Assembly: GCA_035644155.1 (NCBI GenBank)
Contig: DASQPC010000020.1
Coordinates: 1 to 10,417 of the forward strand
Length of the DNA: 10,417 bases
Reading direction: 5' to 3'
DNA from: DATIGJ01 sp035644155
GTDB lineage: Bacteria; Patescibacteriota; Microgenomatia; Levybacterales; UBA12049
Shown here: positions 7,411 through 10,417 of the stretch, in pieces
Layout: each line of letters begins with the position of its first letter
How positions within the stretch are numbered: position 1 is the stretch's first letter
The notes under the pieces: generated by a model
The model's input: the letters and a program-made list of their open reading frames with translations, nothing else
Database searches by the model: none
Told to the model about the DNA's origin: nothing
Made by a program: the position numbers and the translations under genes

Positions 7411-7545
7411 TTAAACAGATAATTGTTTTCTTCCTTCGTCTCTTCGTCTCTTCAACACTTTCTGTCCACCATGTGTTTTCATTCGGGACAAGAAGCCATG
7501 CTTTCTTTTCCTTTTCACTTTTTTGAGTTTTGTCAATTTTTCCAC
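7411..7545 (-). CDS. rpmH: 50S ribosomal protein L34
   Basis: This small gene reads as 44 residues from GTG (7545) or 41 residues from TTG (7536), ending in TAA at 7413-7411. The family core is unmistakable: KRKRKHGFLSRMKTHGGQKV, then LKRRRDEGRKQLSV, matching the L34 consensus K-R-K-R-x-HGF...RM-x-T..G..VL..RR.KGR..L. There is no ATG before the core, and an in-frame stop lies upstream of the GTG, so the start must be GTG or TTG. The GTG lies exactly where transcription should begin from the promoter just upstream, favouring a leaderless GTG start; the TTG would have a GGA four bases before it. L34 is a basic protein of the large subunit. It opens the leftward unit, divergent from dnaA, as in many bacteria. 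Confidence 0.93.
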   Translation of the reverse strand: MEKLTKLKKVKRKRKHGFLSRMKTHGGQKVLKRRRDEGRKQLSV

Positions 7546-7551
7546 GACTTT

Positions 7552-7580
7552 AGTATAGCATATTTATGTTTTGTTCACAA
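7552..7580 (-). promoter_or_regulatory. Promoter of the rpmH operon (extended -10)
   Basis: On the minus strand the -35 is TTGTGA (7580-7575, 4 of 6), the spacer is 17 bases, and the extended -10 is TGCTATACT (7560-7552). The seventh base after the -10 is the G of the GTG start at 7545, so the mRNA would be leaderless or begin nine bases before the alternative TTG. The -35 overlaps a DnaA-box-like site (7571-7579), which could let DnaA affect this promoter. Confidence 0.6.
7571..7579 (+). promoter_or_regulatory. DnaA-box-like site in the rpmH promoter
   Basis: TTGTTCACA differs from the DnaA box consensus TTATNCACA at one position (third base). It overlaps the rpmH -35 element. A binding role is inferred only from sequence and position. 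Confidence 0.4.
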
Positions 7581-7598
7581 TTACTCCTGCTTTGGGTC

Positions 7599-7639
7599 TT
7601 GACAATAAGTTATCCACATTATTAAATTGCTGGTATAAC
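7599..7639 (+). promoter_or_regulatory. dnaA promoter region (two candidate promoters)
   Basis: Candidate A is an extended -10, TGGTATAAC (7631-7639), ending four bases before the ATG at 7644; it would give a leaderless or nearly leaderless mRNA. Candidate B uses a perfect -35 TTGACA (7599-7604) with a 17-base spacer and a weak -10, TTAAAT (7622-7627, 4 of 6), giving a leader of about ten bases. The two elements are too far apart (29 bases) to be one promoter. The perfect DnaA box lies between them. No Shine-Dalgarno sequence precedes dnaA in either case. Confidence 0.5.
7610..7618 (+). promoter_or_regulatory. Perfect DnaA box upstream of dnaA
   Basis: TTATCCACA is an exact match to the strongest DnaA box consensus. 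It lies 26 bases before the dnaA ATG, between a TTGACA hexamer and the extended -10 element, where bound DnaA would block transcription. This fits the well-known autoregulation of dnaA. Confidence 0.75.
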
Positions 7640-7643
7640 TTCT

Positions 7644-9002
7644 ATGGATACTAATCTGACCAATGTATGGGAAAACGTACTTACGGAATTAAAATCAACT
7701 GTTTCTCAAGGAAACTTTGTTACGATTTTAAAACCTACTCTTTTACTCTCTCTTGAAGATGATATAGCAACTATTGCTGCTGGATCTCCAATAATACTTA
7801 ATCTGTTACAAAAACGGTTCGCGACACAAATAAAAGAAGCTCTCAAAAAACAACTGGGAAAAGAAATTGATATTCTTTTTATCGTTAAAAATCTGCCAAC
7901 TCAACAAAAAAAGCAAACTGCCGCCACACCGCTTTTCGAGCAACCAGAATCTATACAAAAGGAATTAAAACCATTTGTCGGCCATCTTCCTCGCGTTCGT
8001 CCTGATTTTACCTTTCCTAATTTTGCTGTTGCAAGTACCAATCAGCTTGCTTTTGTTTCAGCACAAACAGTTGCTGATAATATTGGACAATCCTACAATC
8101 CTCTTTTTATCTACGGACCTGTGGGAGTAGGCAAGACGCATTTGATGCATGCAATAGCAAATACTGTCTATCAAAGAACTCCGGAAAGGAAAATTATTTA
8201 TATCACCAGTGAAGAGTTTACCAATGAAGTTGTTGATGCAATTCGTAATAATGAAACTGCAAAGATGAAGAAACGATTTCGCTCAGCTTATATTCTTCTG
8301 ATTGATGATATTCAGTTTATTGAAGGTAAAGAACGAGTTCAGGAGGAACTATTCCATACTTTTAATATTCTTATTGATAACGGCTCACAAATTTGTTTAA
8401 CGTCTGATCGTCCACCACAAGAAATTAAAAAGCTAGAAAAACGCTTATCTTCACGTTTTGCTGGTGGACTCACTGTTGATATTGGTAAACCAGATCTTGA
8501 ACTCAAAACGGCAATCTTATTAAAGAAAGCAGAAAAATTTGGTCATGAGTTACCAACAGATGTTGCTCTTTTTCTTGCTGATAACGCAGAGGATACACGA
8601 AGCCTGGAAGGCTTGTTGCTTCGGGTTATTACTCAGGCAACAACTTCTTTAACAGGTATTACGCTTGAACTTGCACAGTTGGCGCTTGGAAACGTGGTAC
8701 AAGAAAAAAGACAACAGCTTCATGCTGACGATATTATCAATTATGTCTGCTCTTACTATAATGTTAAGCATACACAGCTGAAAGGACCGAAAAGAGATGC
8801 GTCTTTGGTCCGAGCAAGGCAAGTTTGTATGTATCTTCTCCATAGTGAATTAAAATTAACACTTGCTGAGGTCGGAAATTTGCTTGGAGGACGAGATCAT
8901 ACAACAATTATGCATGGTGTGGAAAAAATAGAAAAGCTTGTGGAAAACAAGGAAAAAATCTCTGAGGATATCTTGGGGATTACTCGTTCACTACGTGGAT
9001 AA
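7644..9002 (+). CDS. dnaA: Chromosomal replication initiator DnaA
   Basis: 452 residues, a normal length with a short linker. Domain I covers about residues 1-80 (W9 near the start), and a short domain II is at about 85-118. The AAA+ module begins with FTFPNFAVASTNQLA (122-136) and YNPLFIYG (151-158). Walker A is GPVGVGKT (158-165) and Walker B is ILLIDD (217-222). The sensor 1/arginine finger region is LTSDRPP (252-258) then KRLSSRF (266-272), and the sensor 2 region holds RSLEGLLLRV (319-328). Domain IV ends with the DNA-binding signature GGRDHTTIMH (415-424). Walker A has V at the position where most bacteria have L (GVGLGKT type), a mild change. DnaA binds DnaA boxes, forms an ATP-dependent filament and opens oriC. 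The ATG is preceded by no Shine-Dalgarno sequence. Its final Arg-Gly-stop codons form part of a DnaA-box-like site. Confidence 0.97.
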   Translation: MDTNLTNVWENVLTELKSTVSQGNFVTILKPTLLLSLEDDIATIAAGSPIILNLLQKRFATQIKEALKKQLGKEIDILFIVKNLPTQQKKQTAATPLFEQPESIQKELKPFVGHLPRVRPDFTFPNFAVASTNQLAFVSAQTVADNIGQSYNPLFIYGPVGVGKTHLMHAIANTVYQRTPERKIIYITSEEFTNEVVDAIRNNETAKMKKRFRSAYILLIDDIQFIEGKERVQEELFHTFNILIDNGSQICLTSDRPPQEIKKLEKRLSSRFAGGLTVDIGKPDLELKTAILLKKAEKFGHELPTDVALFLADNAEDTRSLEGLLLRVITQATTSLTGITLELAQLALGNVVQEKRQQLHADDIINYVCSYYNVKHTQLKGPKRDASLVRARQVCMYLLHSELKLTLAEVGNLLGGRDHTTIMHGVEKIEKLVENKEKISEDILGITRSLRG

Positions 9003-9070
9003 CCTGGGGATAATCTTTCAAAAAAGGTTATCCTCATTCTTTCCCCATTTTTTTCCACAAGATATCCACA
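8994..9070. promoter_or_regulatory. Symmetric array of five DnaA-box-like sites
   Basis: Sites, each one mismatch from TTATCCACA: 8994-9002 (- strand, TTATCCACG), 9005-9013 (-, TTATCCCCA), 9028-9036 (+, TTATCCTCA), 9051-9059 (+, TTTTCCACA), 9062-9070 (+, ATATCCACA). Start-to-start distances are 11, 23, 23 and 11 bases. Each outer pair is tandem with a two-base gap, and the two pairs face each other. The first site includes the dnaA stop codon. Confidence 0.6.
8997..9033. repeat. Inverted repeat at the 3' end of dnaA
   Basis: GGATAACC (8997-9004) and GGTTATCC (9026-9033) are perfectly complementary over eight bases. An alternative ten-base pairing with two G-U pairs joins 9006-9015 to 9026-9035. 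These follow from the opposed DnaA-box-like sites. In RNA they could fold after dnaA, but the following sequence is not a clean U-run, so a terminator is not claimed. Confidence 0.45.
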
Positions 9071-9081
9071 TTTTCTTATGC

Positions 9082-9093
9082 CTAGTAACATTA
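9082..9093 (+). promoter_or_regulatory. Possible DnaA-trio element
   Basis: CTA-GTA-ACA-TTA starts 11 bases after the last DnaA-box-like site, preceded by a tiny GC step (TGCC). This recalls the trinucleotide repeats that guide DnaA onto single strands next to tandem boxes in other bacteria. One triplet does not fit the pattern, and the match is short. Confidence 0.25.
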
Positions 9094-9180
9094 GCTATTC
9101 TTTTTCATATAGGTCTTTCTTCTCTGCTTCCGTGAAAACAAAATACGCACGTTTTTTACGTTTTATCGGTTTACTTATTA

Positions 9181-9232
9181 TTGCATTTTTCCACTTTTCC
9201 ATATACACTACAACAACAACAAAAATATAATT
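9181..9232 (+). promoter_or_regulatory. Possible dnaN promoter and CAA-rich leader
   Basis: A weak promoter can be drawn as TTGCAT (9181-9186), a 17-base spacer and TACACT (9204-9209). The 23 bases before the ATG are nearly free of G and contain CAACAACAACAAAAATATAA, an unstructured leader without a Shine-Dalgarno sequence. A TATAAT (9226-9231) lies one base before the ATG, too close to start transcription upstream of it. dnaN may also be co-transcribed with dnaA. Confidence 0.25.
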
Positions 9233-10339
9233 ATGAAAGTTACTCTCTTAACAAATAACCTTCAGAAAAAACTTTCTTTTCTTAATCACGGCGTATCAAA
9301 TAAAAGTCAATTACCAATACTTCTGAATCTTCTTTTTGAAACAACGAATAACAAATTAAAGATAAGCGCAACTGATCTTGAAATAGGTATTGAAACATTT
9401 CTTTCAGTAACAATAGAAGAAGAAGGAGGAACAACAATTCCCGCAAAAACGTTTACCGAACTTATTAACTCACTTCCTGATGATTCTCTCACTCTCGCTA
9501 CAACAAACAATACGCTTGAAGTTCTCAGTAAAAGGACAAAAAGTATCTTTCAAACAACAGCAAAAGAAGATTTCCCAACACTCTATGAAGAAAAAGGAGA
9601 AAAGATCGCAACGCTTGGAGGAGAAACTCTCGCAAAAGATGTTTCTTCAGTTGTTTTTGCTGCAAGCGTTGACACGACGAGACCTGCTTTATCAGGAATA
9701 CTAGTCAGAAAAGAAGCAGGGGGGTTTTTGCTTGTCGCGACAGATGGATTTAGGTTATCGCTTAAGCATTATAAAGTGGTAAATAATACACCTGAAGAAA
9801 CATCTTTTATCGTGCCAGCAAGAGTCTTTAAAGAATTATTAGCGATGAAGGAAGAAAAGAATGATATTACTATGTTTGTCTCACAAGGAAGTAATCAGAT
9901 ACTTTTTGAACAAGCAGAAACAACACTTACAGGTAGACTTATTGAAGCAGAATTTCCTAATTTTGAAAAGATCATTCCTTCTGATTTTTCAGTGAGTGTT
10001 TCTTTTGATCGTGAAGAAATGCAAAAGGCAATCAAAATATGTGCTATTTTTGCGAGAGATGCTGCAAATATTATTAAATTCTCTTTCCACAAAGACCATA
10101 TTACTGTTTCATCACAATCATCTGCTTTAGGGGAGAACACTGTTAATGTGGACGCCACACTCTCCGGTGAGGAAAACGAGATAGCTTTTAATGCTAGGTA
10201 CCTTTTAGATATTTTTGCAAATGTTGAAGCAAAGGAAATGGTTTTTGAAATGACAGGCCCTTTAAATCCAGGAGTATTTAAGATTAAGGACGACACATCT
10301 TTTCTTCACCTGATTATGCCTATACGCGTACAAGGCTGA
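9233..10339 (+). CDS. dnaN: DNA polymerase III beta subunit (sliding clamp)
   Basis: 368 residues, the normal size for a three-domain beta clamp. Domain 1 covers about residues 1-118, domain 2 about 125-245 and domain 3 about 250-368. Landmarks are ATDLEIGIE (46-54), TRPALSGI (149-156), ATDGFRLS (169-176), GRLIEAEFPNFEKIIP (234-249), FNARYLLDI (319-327) and the C-terminal MPIRV (362-366), which corresponds to the MPMRL end of E. coli that lines the partner-binding pocket. Two extra residues (QG) follow. The dimer encircles DNA and tethers polymerase III and repair factors. It lies 230 bases after dnaA, across the probable origin, in the standard dnaA-dnaN order. The start ATG opens with the family-typical MKVTLL and has no Shine-Dalgarno sequence. 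Confidence 0.97.
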   Translation: MKVTLLTNNLQKKLSFLNHGVSNKSQLPILLNLLFETTNNKLKISATDLEIGIETFLSVTIEEEGGTTIPAKTFTELINSLPDDSLTLATTNNTLEVLSKRTKSIFQTTAKEDFPTLYEEKGEKIATLGGETLAKDVSSVVFAASVDTTRPALSGILVRKEAGGFLLVATDGFRLSLKHYKVVNNTPEETSFIVPARVFKELLAMKEEKNDITMFVSQGSNQILFEQAETTLTGRLIEAEFPNFEKIIPSDFSVSVSFDREEMQKAIKICAIFARDAANIIKFSFHKDHITVSSQSSALGENTVNVDATLSGEENEIAFNARYLLDIFANVEAKEMVFEMTGPLNPGVFKIKDDTSFLHLIMPIRVQG

Positions 10340-10342
10340 GTC

Positions 10343-10417
10343 CTAAGGCTTTTTTAGGTCTCCAGTAATATCGAGAGGGTAACTTTGTTTGAACTGGTTT
10401 GGAGAAACAGGTTGGAA
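10343..10417 (-). CDS. Possible C-terminal fragment of a convergent gene (runs off window)
   Basis: The minus strand is open from the right edge for 24 codons, ending in TAG at 10345-10343. The visible residues are rich in P, N, Q and S, with YPLDITGDLKKP at the end, which reads like a natural protein tail. If real, the gene converges on dnaN with a gap of only three bases, which is the tight style seen elsewhere in the window. Such a short open frame can easily occur by chance, the + strand is also open over part of it, and no family is recognised. There is no sign of recF directly after dnaN. Confidence 0.3.
   Translation of the reverse strand, partial: FQPVSPNQFKQSYPLDITGDLKKP

Larger units (their letters stand above)
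8994..9232. other. Probable chromosomal origin of replication (oriC), dnaA-dnaN intergenic region
   Basis: The stretch between dnaA and dnaN holds no credible gene. It contains a cluster of DnaA-box-like sites (8994-9070), a possible DnaA-trio stretch (9082-9093) and an AT-rich segment from about 9071 to 9232 that could serve as the unwinding element. Two further degenerate sites, TTTTCCACT (9187-9195) and TTTTCCATA (9196-9204), lie next to dnaN. In many bacteria oriC is found exactly here. The rpmH-dnaA gap, with one perfect box, may be a second part of a bipartite origin. Confidence 0.65.

Noticed and set aside
7435..7453. Tandem TTCGTCTC repeat
   Set aside because: It lies in the arginine-rich coding end of rpmH and is explained by its codons; only two full copies are present.
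8938..9135. 65-codon plus-strand open frame crossing the end of dnaA and the origin
   Set aside because: It is out of frame with dnaA, runs through the DnaA-box array, and has a composition that reflects the box sequences rather than a protein.
9895..10296. 133-codon minus-strand open frame antisense to dnaN
   Set aside because: dnaN is certain on the other strand, and the antisense product has no recognisable domain.
10342..10358. CCTAA ... TTAGG after dnaN as a terminator
   Set aside because: A five-base stem with the T-run inside the loop is too weak to be called.
10392..10413. Hairpin-like pairing AACTGGTTT / AAACAGGTT at the right edge
   Set aside because: It has a mismatch and no U-run, it is cut by the window edge, and it lies inside the possible minus-strand coding tail.

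Overview
The window looks like a chromosomal origin region from an AT-rich bacterium, most likely a member of the Candidate Phyla Radiation (Patescibacteria), perhaps on the Microgenomates side. The evidence is a compact rpmH-rnpA-yidD-yidC-jag / dnaA-dnaN locus with short protein versions (Jag without its N-terminal Jag_N domain, a 270-residue YidC without a lipoprotein signal). A large DUF4012 membrane protein also fits, since this family is common in that group and in Actinobacteria. None of the starts examined has a good Shine-Dalgarno sequence. The rank below 'CPR-like' is a guess. TGA is read as a stop throughout.

Layout. Positions 1-408 hold the 3' part of a DedA-family membrane protein (+). 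It converges on, and overlaps by 8 bases, a DUF475/TerC-like membrane protein (401-1312, -). Next come an 897-residue DUF4012 protein with a degenerate Rossmann-like cytoplasmic domain (1360-4053, -) and an O-antigen-ligase-type polytopic protein (4281-5651, -). The ligase-like gene is the last member of a leftward unit that starts at 7545: rpmH, rnpA, yidD, yidC, jag, ligase-like, with overlaps or very short gaps between neighbours. A 98-base divergent region separates rpmH from dnaA (7644-9002, +). The stretch from the dnaA stop codon to dnaN (9233-10339, +) carries the best oriC candidate. Just after dnaN a possible C-terminal fragment of a convergent gene (-) runs off the right edge.

How the parts fit. 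DnaA and DnaN are the initiator and sliding clamp, encoded on either side of the probable origin. RnpA (RNase P protein), L34 and the YidD/YidC/Jag set serve tRNA maturation, the ribosome and membrane protein insertion, in the classical arrangement. The left half is cell-envelope biology of mostly unknown role: DedA (probable lipid transport), DUF475, DUF4012 and a glycan polymerase/ligase-like enzyme.

The most distinctive signals are non-coding. First, extended -10 promoters lie almost directly against the start codons of the DUF475 gene, rpmH and dnaA, which suggests leaderless mRNAs. Second, five DnaA-box-like sites at the end of dnaA are arranged symmetrically as two inverted tandem pairs flanking a central site. 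No CRISPR array, insertion sequence, tRNA or rRNA was seen, and I found no convincing new defence or mobile system here.
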